Below are positions 1 to 9,200 of a stretch of 64,000 nt of DNA, one piece after another (the stretch's first letter is position 1; each line of letters starts with the position of its first letter). The notes below the pieces were generated by a model. That model was not told where the DNA came from, ran no database searches, and saw only the letters and a list, made by a program, of their open reading frames with translations. Source of the stretch: JAJCZZ01 sp964569085. GTDB taxonomy: Bacteria > Gemmatimonadota > Gemmatimonadetes > Longimicrobiales > Gaopeijiaceae. The position numbers and the translations under genes are program-made. The stretch covers positions 41,109 through 105,108 of the forward strand of contig CAZMTA010000012.1 in the NCBI GenBank assembly GCA_964569085.1, read 5' to 3'.

Positions 1-1
1 G

Positions 2-481
2 CCGAACCACCCCCGGGGGGAGATCCTGGTGGAAGCGGAGGAGGTGGCCACGGCGGGGCCGCCCGCGGGCGTGGCGCTCCGCCTGGGGGGGATCTACGGG
101 CCGGGGCGGACCTCCACGGTCGAGCGGGTGCTGGCCGGCGAGGCCGGCTGCCCCCACCCGGAGCGGTGGTCCAACCGGATCCACCGCGACGACGCCGCCG
201 GCGCGGCGCGGCACCTCCTCCGTCTGGACGACCCGGCGCCCCTCTACCTGGGCGTGGACCGGGACCCCGCCTCCCTCCGGGACGTCTACCGCTGGATCGC
301 GGAGCGGGGGGGCGCGCCGGACCCGTGCGCCGACGAGGACGCCGAGGCGTGGGAGGCGACGGGCCGGAGGGGCACGAACAAGCGGTGCCGCAGCGACCGG
401 CTGGTGGCCTCGGGGTACCGCTTCCGGTACCCCAGCTACCGGGAGGGATACGCCCCGCTGGTGGACGCACGGACGGGGTGA
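2..481 (+). CDS. NAD(P)-dependent epimerase/SDR family protein, 5' end outside window
   Basis: The frame is open to the left edge, so only the last 159 residues are present. The stretch RLGGIYGPGR followed by a long insert and HRDDAAGAARHLL is typical of the substrate-binding half of extended short-chain dehydrogenases of the YeeZ/epimerase type: the first marks the region after the active-site strand, the second the helix with the conserved His/Asp of the cofactor domain edge. The N-terminal Rossmann glycine motif and the catalytic Tyr-Lys pair lie outside the window, so activity and substrate cannot be judged. The protein ends 53 bases before the globin gene; an AT-rich spacer separates them, so the next gene probably has its own promoter. 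Confidence 0.75.
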   Translation, partial: PNHPRGEILVEAEEVATAGPPAGVALRLGGIYGPGRTSTVERVLAGEAGCPHPERWSNRIHRDDAAGAARHLLRLDDPAPLYLGVDRDPASLRDVYRWIAERGGAPDPCADEDAEAWEATGRRGTNKRCRSDRLVASGYRFRYPSYREGYAPLVDARTG

Positions 482-516
482 CGCCCCTCGTTCCACGTCT
501 GGATCGGACGCCGGGA

Positions 517-536
517 TTTAATTAAGATGTCTACAT
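517..536 (+). promoter_or_regulatory. AT-rich promoter-like site with ATGTCTACAT dyad over the globin start
   Basis: TTTAATTAA at 517-525 is striking in this GC-rich DNA and could be a -10 region. Directly after it, 527-536 reads ATGTCTACAT, a dyad with 4-base arms that runs into the ATG at 535. No good ribosome-binding site precedes that ATG, so the mRNA may have a very short leader. The dyad could be an operator, for example for an Rrf2/NsrR-type or PadR-type repressor, but the match is too short to name one. Confidence 0.4.
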
Positions 537-939
537 GAGAATTAACGAGATCGCCGCCGATCGGGCCGCGCCCGAGGCGGCCGCCGGGCCTCCCTCCGAG
601 GAGGAGATCCGGGCCCTGGTGCACGACTTCTACGGCGCCGTCCAGGAGGACGACGTCCTGGGCCCGATCTTCGACGAGCACATCGAAGCGTGGGAGCCCC
701 ACCTGGAGCGCATGTGCGACTTCTGGTCGGGCATTCTCCGGGCCTCGGGGCGCTACCGGGGCAACCCGCTGGCCGCCCACGCCTCCATCCCCGGCCTCGC
801 AGCCCGGCACTTCGGGCGCTGGCTCGCCCTCTTCCAGGCGTCGGCCTCCCGCACCCTGCCGCCGGCCGCCGCCCGGGACGTGGTGGCCCGGGCCGGGCGC
901 ATGAGCCGCGTCCTCCTCCGCAACCGGACCCCGTCATGA
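535..939 (+). CDS. group III truncated hemoglobin
   Basis: A 134-residue globin. Residues 62-78 (FWSGILRASGRYRGNP) and 91-100 (RHFGRWLALF) match the G- and F/H-helix signatures of group III truncated hemoglobins; H82 and H92 are the candidate heme-contacting histidines, and FYG at 32-34 fits the B-helix phenylalanine-tyrosine pair. Such proteins bind O2 or NO in the cytoplasm and are usually linked to NO or oxidative stress. The stop overlaps the ATG of the cupin gene by the sequence ATGA, so the two are translated together. About 18 N-terminal residues before the first helix look disordered. Confidence 0.88.
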   Translation: MRINEIAADRAAPEAAAGPPSEEEIRALVHDFYGAVQEDDVLGPIFDEHIEAWEPHLERMCDFWSGILRASGRYRGNPLAAHASIPGLAARHFGRWLALFQASASRTLPPAAARDVVARAGRMSRVLLRNRTPS

Positions 940-1277
940 CCGATACCGCCGCCGCACCCCTGGCCACCTCCGTCGATCCGGCCTCCCTCATCCAGGTCCA
1001 GGCGGGAGGGGTGGTCAGCCGCACCCTCCTCAAGAACGCCTCGGGCTCCCTGACCCTCTTCGCCTTCGGGGCGGGGGAGGGGCTCAGCGAGCACGCCACC
1101 CCCCACGACGCGGTGGTCCACGCGCTGTCGGGCCGGGTGGAGGTGCGCATCGGCGAGGAGGATCACGAGGTGGCCGCCGGGCAGACGCTCCACCTTCCGG
1201 CGAACGTCCCCCACGCGCTCCACGCGCCGGAGGACTTCGTCATGCTCCTGACCATGCTGCGCGCGCCCCGGGACTGA
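936..1277 (+). CDS. small single-domain cupin
   Basis: A 113-residue single cupin barrel. Motif 1 is the HATPHD segment around residues 53-58 with GRVEV following, and motif 2 is LHLPANVPHALHA near residue 90, giving the usual three His plus acidic metal-binding set. No other domain is present, so the substrate is unknown; small cupins next to globins or hemerythrins are often redox or stress-related, which is inference. The ATG at 936 overlaps the globin stop (ATGA), which argues for this start and for one transcript. A hairpin right after the stop probably ends the transcript. Confidence 0.82.
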   Translation: MTDTAAAPLATSVDPASLIQVQAGGVVSRTLLKNASGSLTLFAFGAGEGLSEHATPHDAVVHALSGRVEVRIGEEDHEVAAGQTLHLPANVPHALHAPEDFVMLLTMLRAPRD

Positions 1278-1278
1278 T

Positions 1279-1298
1279 CCCCGCGGGACGCCGCGGGG
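1279..1298. terminator. bidirectional hairpin between convergent genes
   Basis: CCCCGCGG (1279-1286), loop GACG, CCGCGGGG (1291-1298): a perfect 8-bp stem. It lies between the cupin stop at 1277 and the convergent stop at 1310, and has no T tract, as is common in GC-rich genomes. Confidence 0.55.
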
Positions 1299-1309
1299 GG
1301 CGCCCCTGC

Positions 1310-1891
1310 TCAGGAGGTCGGGGCGTCTCCCGACTCCAGGCGGCCCGGAGGCTCCGCCGCCTGATCCCGCTCGGCCACCAGCACCACCAGCTCCTCCAGG
1401 CGGTCCGCCGCCGCCTTCACCCAGCGCGTCCACCGCCGTCGCCGGAGCGCCAGCTTCGAGACGTGGACCCGGATCTCCGTGAGGCCGGGACGGGTGGTCA
1501 CGGTGAAGCGCAGCCCCCGGCGGTCCCGCCACGCCACCTCGCCCTCCTCCAGGCTGAGGCGCGCCGGGCCCTCGCGGTACGGCTGGAGGAGCCGCACCGC
1601 CCGCATGAGCTGGTCCGAGTCGATCTCCACCGGGATCTGGCGGAGGGTGGCGCGGTTCATCACGAAGAGCCCCCACTTCTGGACCGGAGGGGCGGCGGGC
1701 GGCGCGTCGTTGCTCTCCCGGACCTCCTCCATGGCCCGCTCCACCGCCTGGGGCGCGAAGCCCGCCTCCCGGGCGATGGCCCGGAGCTCCTCCGCGCTGA
1801 CCCGGAGCGCGTCGGGCGAGCCCTCGAGGGTCGCGGCGCGCCGGAGGATCCGGTCGGCCTCGATGCGGGTGAACTCCCCGCCCTCAGTCAT
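1310..1891 (-). CDS. unknown soluble protein, 193 aa
   Basis: I do not recognise this family. The N-terminal half is helical (residues about 8-50, with the pattern RILRRAATLEGS then SAEELRAIAREAG), followed by a Pro/Ala linker, a short beta-rich segment (GEVAWRDRRGLRFTV) and a basic C-terminal helix. There is no signal peptide or membrane segment. The chosen ATG at 1891 overlaps the end of the peptidase gene upstream by 8 bases, so it is the distal gene of a two-gene unit with the M14 peptidase; a 17-residue longer form starting further upstream is possible but would lie inside the peptidase gene and is Pro/Thr rich. Confidence 0.6.
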   Translation of the reverse strand: MTEGGEFTRIEADRILRRAATLEGSPDALRVSAEELRAIAREAGFAPQAVERAMEEVRESNDAPPAAPPVQKWGLFVMNRATLRQIPVEIDSDQLMRAVRLLQPYREGPARLSLEEGEVAWRDRRGLRFTVTTRPGLTEIRVHVSKLALRRRRWTRWVKAAADRLEELVVLVAERDQAAEPPGRLESGDAPTS

Positions 1892-4800
1892 GGTCGGAGT
1901 CCCCCGGCCCGGGGCCGGGGTCGGTCGGGTCTTCGTCGGCATCGTCCTCGTCCTCGTCGTCCTCGGGGGGCCGGGGCCGATCCATCTTCAGGGAGAGGCC
2001 CCCGAAGAAGGTCGAGCCGGAGCGCTCCACCTCGTGGTCACCGTCCCAGAGGTATGTGGTGATGGCCCGGTCCCACGCCAGCCCCGCGCTCGCCACCAGG
2101 TCCATGTACGGCCCGTAGGCGGTCTCGTCGGGAGCCTCGGTGGTGCCGCTCCAGATGGTCACCCGGGGGTTGAAGCCGCCTCCCTCCCCGCTGGAGCCCT
2201 CCAGGGGCATCTCGATGAGGACCGAGTCCACCAGCGGCATCCGGTAGACCTCGGGCTCGAAGGCCCGGCCGTAGCGGCGGTACCGGTCGTACGTCCGCCG
2301 GTTGAGCGCCACCACGTCCTCCTCGCCCCGGATGGCCCGGGTGATGTAGTCGCGGATCTCGAAGGCGGCGTCCCGGTGGCGGGGGAAGCGGGGGCTGTCC
2401 ACGTAGCCGAAGCCGGGCATGAACCAGCCCTTGTTGAAGCCCCAGTTGCGCTCGGTCACCCGACCGCGGCGCACCAGCCCCTGGTACTCGCTGAAGAGCT
2501 GGACCACCTGGTGGGACGGATAGCCGTGGGGGTTGAGGAAGATGTCGGGAAGCCACGCCTCCCACAGGCGTCCCCGGACGGTCGACTCGGGGTAGAGGGG
2601 GTGATCGTCCCCGCCCCCGGAGGTCGCGTCCTCGCCCAGGGAGCCCAGGTAGCCGGCGTGGAGGATGTAGTCCGGGGTGAGCCGGTACAGGTCGTAGGCG
2701 AGCTGGGCCCCGTCGGGATTGGTGAAGGGGTGGACCACCACGTTCACCCCGTCCAGCTTCCGCCGCTCCTCGGGGTCGGTCAGGAGGAGCTCGGCCCACC
2801 GCAGCACGTGGCTCGTGGAGGAGACCTCGTTGGCGTGCTGCCGTGCCGAGTAGACGACGGTGGGCTTGAACGTCGTCGCCTTGGCCCGGGACCAGTGGGT
2901 CGTCCCCACGGCGGGCATGAGGTCCAGCGCCCAGACGTCCTTGCCCAGGTACGACTCCCCGGCCTTGTACATGTGGGCCTCGGGGAAGGCGTGGGCCAGC
3001 TTGGCCATGATCTCGTTCCCCTCGGCCGGGGGGATGGGCGTCTCCCACTGCACGATGCGCTCGCCGCCGTACGCCCACCCCTCGGGGAGGAAGGCGCGCC
3101 AGTCCGGGAGCGGCGCAGGCCGACCGTTGGCCGCCAGTGCGACGGTGCGCCGGGCCTCGGGGTCCTGCTCGTGGGTCCACTCGGCCCAGAGCTCCAGCGT
3201 GCCCAGGCCCGGCCACGCCAGCGCCGGGGCGTAGAGCCCCGCGGCCCGGAGCGACTCCAGCTCGGCGAAGACCGCTTCGACCTGCTCGGCGGAGATCATC
3301 TCCTCGTCCACCTGGAGGGGGCGGGCCAGCGTCACCAGGGAGTCCCGGAGGTCCGCCTCCGAGTCCACCCGCACCCGGAGGGCGAGGCGCTCGATCCCGG
3401 GCTCGCCGGCGCGCACGAGGGCGCGCCGCGCCGAGGGACGCTCCATCTCGACCCGGGCGATGTCGAGGCGCTCCTCTCCCGACGCGCCGGTGGCGTCCTC
3501 CCACGTCACCACCACCGCCGGCCGGGAGGTGGCGAAGCCGGTCAGGCGCACGGTGCCCTCGGGCGGGCCGCCGGCCCGGGGGCGCATGACGGGGATCACC
3601 CGCCCCGGGAACGCCAGGTCCTGGCCCCGGGAGTTGCGGCCCAGGAGGTCGAAGAACTCCAGGGTGCCGAAGTAGATCTCCTCGTGGAGGGCGTCCATGG
3701 GCGCGTGGATCTCGTTGTCCACGCCCAGCCGGTAGTCGGGCTCGCTCATGGCCAGCTCCACCCGGAGCTCGCCGAAGAAGGGCGCGTCGGCGTCGCCGCC
3801 CCGGGGCAGCCCCTCGTGGCGCTCCATCACGTGGTCGTACAGGGCCGGGAGGATCCCCTCCTGCCACCGGTCCCAGAAGGCCTCCGGGTCCGTGACGATC
3901 CGGCGGTCCACCAGGGTCTCGCCCCCGGACTCGGCGTGGAGCCAGCCGGTGGTGACCCGCACCCGCTCGTAGTCCTGGAAGCGGTCGAAGTAGGGCCGCA
4001 CGACCCAGCGGGGATCGAAGGTGTCCCGCACCAGCTCGGCGCCGGAGGCGTCGGTGGCCACCACCTCGTAGGTCGGCCCGTCGTCGACCTGCTCGAAGCG
4101 GACGTCCTCCAGCTCCAGGCCCAGCTCCCGGGCCAGCACCTCGTCGATGGGGAAGATCTCGTGGAGCCAGCGCAGCGGGGTGTGCATGGCCTGCTGGGGC
4201 CACTCGGCCGGGGGCTCGTAGGTGCGGAAGCGGACCACGATCTCCGCCGGGTCCCGCCCCTCCAGGCGCGGCGCCACGACCTCGCGGAGCCACGAGTAGC
4301 CCTGCTTGAACGCCGAGAGGACGCGGACCTCCGTGGCCTCGGGGTCGGCGCCGGCCTCGACCAGCGCGGCCCGGAGCTCCCCGGCGAGCTCGGCCCGGAG
4401 CTCCGGGGGCTCGCTGAGGCGCGCCTCGACGCGCACGGGCGCGCCGGAGCGCACCGCCGGCAGGAGCTCCTCCCGAACGGCGGCGCGGAAGCGCTCCACC
4501 TCCCACCCCAGGTCCAGGGCCTCCTCCAGCACCACGGCGGCGTTCTGGACGTCCCGGTCGTCGATCTCCACCTCCACGTCCGACGTGCCCAGGAGGGCGG
4601 CGGCGCGGTGCCCCACGTACGCGGCCAGGCCGGTGTCGGCCCTCTCCACCGAGAGGAGCACCCGGGCCGACGCCAGCTCCCGTCCGTCCAGCTCCCCGGC
4701 GATGCGGCCCAGCTTGTAGAGCCCGGTGGCGGCCTGCCCGGCCGGGGAGCGCCCGGAGAGCGCCGACCAGACCCCCCGCTCCACGTCGTCGAGGGTGGGG

Positions 4801-6086
4801 CGGTCCCGGCCCCGGGCGTCGATCCAGGGGAGGGTGCGGGCCAGGTGGTCCAGGGCGCGCGCGGCGCCGTCCTCGTCCCCGCCGCTCACCACCAGGGCGG
4901 GCTTGCCGCCGAAGGCGTCGGGGACGAGCTCCACCATGCCCATCCCGGCCCCCAGGGCCTCGGGGTCCACCCGCCCGCTGTCGGCCAGCGTGCGGGTGTG
5001 GGGGTTGTCCGAGCCCACCAGGATCGAGGTGGGGCCGGAGCCGGGGCGGGTCACCGCGCCGGCGGGCTCGGCCAGGGGCAGCACCAGCCCGGTGGACTCC
5101 AGGCCCAGGCGCGCCGCCAGGTCGAGCACGGCCTCCACGCCGCCGGCGCCCACGAGGATGCGGGCGTCCACCCGGTCGGGGATCTCGTCGGAGTCCGAGT
5201 CGCCCAGGAGGCCGTCCTTCCCGAAGAGGTTGGAGAGGTCGAGGCCGTCCTTCCCCCCGGCTCCGGGGCGCCCGGCCACGGGGCCGGGCTCGACGACCGG
5301 GGCCAGCCCGTCCAGGCGCACGGCTCCGCCCCCGGGCAGCCGCACGTCCAGCGCCTGGAGCCCGGCCCACCGGGGTCCGTCCGCGGCCCAGCTCCGGAGC
5401 GCCTCCGGGACCTCTTCGGCGCCGGGGGCGTCGGCGTCCACGGCGGCCACGGCCAGGCGGATGCCGGCCTCCCCGCTCCGGGCCCGGGCCTGGGTCAGGC
5501 GCACGCGGGCGCCCGCCACGCCCGCCGAGTCGAGCGCCGCCGCCAGCGAGTCGGCCACCGCGCCCAGCTCGGGGCTCGACAGGTCCCGGGTGTGGGGCAG
5601 CGCCCCGGCGAAGAGGCGGGCCGCCGCCAGGAGGCCCGTGTCGTCGCCCCCCTGGACCAGGACCCAGAGGCGCCCGCGCTCCCGGGTGACGGCCACCACG
5701 CCCTCGCCGGCGTCCAGCGAGGCGGGGTCGACGCCGGGGCGCTCCAGCGCGGCGGCGTCCAGCCCGCCCCGCCCCACCACGACGACCGTCGCGCCCTCGG
5801 CCCCCCGCGCCACCGGGAGGTCCAGCGCCATGGTCTCGAAGCCCAGCCGGGCCGCGACCTCGGCGGCCGCCGACGTGGCGGCCGCCGAGGGCGCGTCGCC
5901 CAGGAGGAGGGTGGCGACCACCCGGTCGGGTACCCCGTCTCCGTTGCCGTCGGCCACGAGCGGGCCGGGCTCGAAGAGCGCGGCCAGGTCGGGGGCGGCG
6001 GCGTCCTGGGCCGCCGCGGGCGCGGCCGTGCCGGCCAGGAGGAGGAGGGCGACGAGGAGGGGACGGCGGCGGACCGGCGGGCTCAC
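1884..6086 (-). CDS. large secreted M14-family zinc carboxypeptidase
   Basis: About 1400 residues. The GTG at 6086 is chosen because a GGAG lies 7 bases upstream and the first 27 residues form a clean signal peptide ending AAPAAAQ. Residues about 30-340 hold two copies of one unit, each opening with an acidic calcium-type loop (DGNGDGVPDR; DSDSDEIPDR) as in thrombospondin type 3 repeats. The C-terminal third is an M14 peptidase: HANE (H1084, E1087) and H1187 in NPHGYPSH fit the three zinc ligands, and E1292 in LIEMP is the likely catalytic Glu. The last 25 residues are almost all Asp, Glu, Pro and Gly. It probably trims peptides outside the cell or in the periplasm. The middle 600 residues match nothing I know. 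Confidence 0.85.
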   Translation of the reverse strand: MSPPVRRRPLLVALLLLAGTAAPAAAQDAAAPDLAALFEPGPLVADGNGDGVPDRVVATLLLGDAPSAAATSAAAEVAARLGFETMALDLPVARGAEGATVVVVGRGGLDAAALERPGVDPASLDAGEGVVAVTRERGRLWVLVQGGDDTGLLAAARLFAGALPHTRDLSSPELGAVADSLAAALDSAGVAGARVRLTQARARSGEAGIRLAVAAVDADAPGAEEVPEALRSWAADGPRWAGLQALDVRLPGGGAVRLDGLAPVVEPGPVAGRPGAGGKDGLDLSNLFGKDGLLGDSDSDEIPDRVDARILVGAGGVEAVLDLAARLGLESTGLVLPLAEPAGAVTRPGSGPTSILVGSDNPHTRTLADSGRVDPEALGAGMGMVELVPDAFGGKPALVVSGGDEDGAARALDHLARTLPWIDARGRDRPTLDDVERGVWSALSGRSPAGQAATGLYKLGRIAGELDGRELASARVLLSVERADTGLAAYVGHRAAALLGTSDVEVEIDDRDVQNAAVVLEEALDLGWEVERFRAAVREELLPAVRSGAPVRVEARLSEPPELRAELAGELRAALVEAGADPEATEVRVLSAFKQGYSWLREVVAPRLEGRDPAEIVVRFRTYEPPAEWPQQAMHTPLRWLHEIFPIDEVLARELGLELEDVRFEQVDDGPTYEVVATDASGAELVRDTFDPRWVVRPYFDRFQDYERVRVTTGWLHAESGGETLVDRRIVTDPEAFWDRWQEGILPALYDHVMERHEGLPRGGDADAPFFGELRVELAMSEPDYRLGVDNEIHAPMDALHEEIYFGTLEFFDLLGRNSRGQDLAFPGRVIPVMRPRAGGPPEGTVRLTGFATSRPAVVVTWEDATGASGEERLDIARVEMERPSARRALVRAGEPGIERLALRVRVDSEADLRDSLVTLARPLQVDEEMISAEQVEAVFAELESLRAAGLYAPALAWPGLGTLELWAEWTHEQDPEARRTVALAANGRPAPLPDWRAFLPEGWAYGGERIVQWETPIPPAEGNEIMAKLAHAFPEAHMYKAGESYLGKDVWALDLMPAVGTTHWSRAKATTFKPTVVYSARQHANEVSSTSHVLRWAELLLTDPEERRKLDGVNVVVHPFTNPDGAQLAYDLYRLTPDYILHAGYLGSLGEDATSGGGDDHPLYPESTVRGRLWEAWLPDIFLNPHGYPSHQVVQLFSEYQGLVRRGRVTERNWGFNKGWFMPGFGYVDSPRFPRHRDAAFEIRDYITRAIRGEEDVVALNRRTYDRYRRYGRAFEPEVYRMPLVDSVLIEMPLEGSSGEGGGFNPRVTIWSGTTEAPDETAYGPYMDLVASAGLAWDRAITTYLWDGDHEVERSGSTFFGGLSLKMDRPRPPEDDEDEDDADEDPTDPGPGPGDSDHD

Positions 6087-6247
6087 GGGCTCGCTCCGGG
6101 TGTCGGGTGGGGTCGGCGCGCGGCGGTGGGCTCGCGGTCGACGGGCGGGGCGGCCGGGCATGAGTAGCGCGCGCCCCGGCGCGGGGAAAGAGCCCGGGGG
6201 GCGCGGGGGCGCGTCCCCCGTGACCTCCCGGATCCCGGCGCGGGCTC

Positions 6248-9200
6248 CTAGCCCGACTTCCGGGTCATCTCCGCCACGACCTGCCGGAGGTCGGCCAGGT
6301 CGAAGGGCTTGTGCAGCAGCCGCACGCGCTCGGCCCGGGGCAGCTCGGGGAGCTCCCGGGACACGTAGCCCGAGATGAGGATGACCGGGAGGTCGGGCCG
6401 CCGCTCGAGGATCCTCCGGCTCAGCTCGATGCCCGACATGCGGGGCATCATGGCGTCGGTCAGGATGAGGGCCGGACGGTCCGGCGCCTCCTGGAAGATC
6501 TCCCACGCCTCGGCGCCGTCGGCGGCGGCGCGCACCCGGTGCCCCTCCCGCTCCAGGAAGCGGCGGAACGTCTCCCGGATGGCCTGCTCGTCCTCGGCGA
6601 GGAGGATCTCCAGCGGCGCTCCCCGTTCCGGCTCCTCGGCGCGCGGGTCGGGCGCCTCGGGCTCGGTCCTGACCGCCGCGAGGGGGAGGCGGGGCAGGAC
6701 GAAGTGGAGGGTGGTTCCGTGGCCCGGCTCGGACTCGAGCCAGATGTGGCCCCCGCTTCCGTTGACCAGGCCGTAGCAGGACGCCAGGCCGAGCCCCGTG
6801 CCCTGGCCCGTCTCCTTGGTCGTGAAGAAGGGCTCGAAGGCCCTCGCCACGGTCTCCGGGTGCATGCCGGCGCCCGTGTCCTCCATGGAGACCCACACCC
6901 ACCGCTGGGCGGCCCCCGACGACCATTCCCGCGCCTCCGGAGGGAGGGCGACGTCGGACTGGTCGGTGCGGCACGTGACCCGGAAGTGCCCGCCGTCGGG
7001 CATGGCGTGCTGGCTGTTCACGGCCACGTTGAGGACGAGCTGCTGGAACTGGCCGGGGTCGATCCGGACCCAGGCCGGCCCGTCCATCTCCAGGGAGGCC
7101 CGCACGTCGTCCCTGAACACCGACTTGAGGAGCTTCACGGCGTCGCCCAGGGCGTCCCGGAGGTCGATCTCCTGGGCGTCCAGGTCCTCGCGCCGGGAGA
7201 AGGAGAGCAGCCGGTTGAGGACGGAGCGGCTCCGGGGGAGGAGCGCCTTGATCTCCAGGAGGTTCGCCCGGGTGCTCTCCGCGTCCTCCCCGTCCCGGAG
7301 GGAGAGGTCCACCAGGCCGCCGACCGCCGTGAGGAGGTTCCGGATGTCGTGCGCCACCCCCCCGGCGAGCTGGCCGAGGGCGCTCAGGCGCTCGCGGTGC
7401 TTGAGCTCCCGGCCCATGCGCCGCCGCTCGGTCACGTCCTCCTCCACGGCCACCACGTGGCTGACGGCACCCGACTCGTCCCGCACCGAGTCGAGCGTGA
7501 CCCGGTCCCAGTAGCGCTCGCCGGAGCGTCGGCGCAGGGGGACGGCCCGCTGGATGGGGTGGCCGGTCCTCACGGCTTCGGCCAGGGCCGCCCGGTCCTC
7601 CTCGGACCGCTCGTCGTCGTCGCCCTCCAGGAAGTGCGGGGGGCGGCCCAGGAGCTCCCGGGCGGGAACGCCGGTCATGCGGGCCAGCCCCTCGTTGGCG
7701 AAGACCAGCGGGTGCCCGGGCTGGCCCTGGTCCGCGATGGAGATGCCCAGGTCCAACGATTCGATGGCCGTGCGCAGGAGGCGGAGGTCCCGGTAGGTGG
7801 AGGCCACCGCCAGGCCCCGCCCGACCTCCCGGGCCATCTCCTTCAGGTCGTCCACGTCTCCGCGGCCGAAGCCGCCGGGCCCCGCCAGGACCACCAGCAC
7901 CCCGGCGACGTCGTCCTCCCTGGAGAGGGGCAGCGCGGCCACCGCCGGATGGGGCGACACCAGCGCCGGAGGGCAGGCGCAGTCGGGCTCCTCGGAGGCG
8001 TCGCGGACGACCGCCTCCCCCTCCAGCGCGTCCAGCGCGGCGCACACGCCGGGCATTCCGGCGGGGTCCGCCGCCGGCGGGAGGTCGGCGCCGTGCCGCG
8101 CGGCCACCAGGACGTCCCCGCCGTCGTGGGTCGGCTTGAGGGCGACCCAGGCGCCCCGGTGCCCGCCCACCTCCACCGTGGTGGCGCAGATGTCGGCCAG
8201 GAGGCGTCGGGGCTCGCTCCCTCGCGCCACGGCCCGGTTCGTCGCCCCGAGGATGCGGAGCGAGCGGTTCAGGCGGCGGAGCTGGTCCTCGGTCTGCTTC
8301 CGGTCGGTCACGTCGACGACGATGGCGGCGACGCCGGTCACCGCCCCCGCCTCGTCCAGGATGGGGGCCGCCGAGAGGCTCACGGCCAGCTCCCGGCCGT
8401 CCCGGGCGAGGCGCTGGACCTCCCGGTTCCGGAGCGGTCGGCCCGCCACCACCCGGGCCACGTTGGCCCGGAAGTCGTCCATGCGGTCCGGGGGGACGAA
8501 GGGAGGGTAGCGGCCCCGGGCCTCGTCGACGGTCCACCCGAAGAGCTCGCTGGCGGCGGGGTTCCACCGCCGCACCGTGCCGTCGGTGGCCAGCGTCACG
8601 ATGGGCGCGGGCGAGGCGTCGAAGACGGCGCGGAGCTCGTCCCGGGCCCGGGCCGTGGCGGCCTCGGCCCGGGCGCGCCCGGTGACGTCGGCGGCCATGC
8701 TGAGGACGAGCCGACGGCCGTCCTCCAGGTGGCCCAGCGCCACGGAGCTCAGGTCCCAGATCCGCTCGCGTCCCGAGCGGGTCCGGATCACGAATCCGTC
8801 CTCGCTGCGGTGGATCTCCCCGCCTTCCAGGTGGCCGCGGAAGCGGGCGAGGAAGGCCGCCGCGTCGTCGGAGGCGAGGCGGGCCCACGCCTCGAGGCTC
8901 GGGAGGTCCGCGGGCTCCCATCCCGTGGACTCGATCCACGCCCGGTTCACGCGGAGGATCTCCCCGTCCTCGGCGTGGAGGAGGGTGGGGAAGGGCGCCT
9001 GGTCCACGGCCCGGCGGAAGCGGAGCTCCTGCGCCACCGACGCGGCGTGGGCCATCTTCTGGGCCGTCACGTCCACGTGGGCCACCACGGCCCCACCCCG
9101 GGCGCCCTCGCTCCGCAGGGCGCGGACGCTGGCGCGGAACCAGCGTCGGCCCCCCGGCTCCCGGAAGGGATAGTCCAGGGAGAACTCGTCCCGGTCTCCG

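Noticed and set aside
1479..6167. A 1562-codon open frame on the plus strand opposite the M14 peptidase gene
   Set aside because: Long antisense frames are common in very GC-rich DNA. Its product is low-complexity Pro/Gly/Arg/Val with no motif, while the minus strand encodes a clear signal peptide and zinc peptidase.
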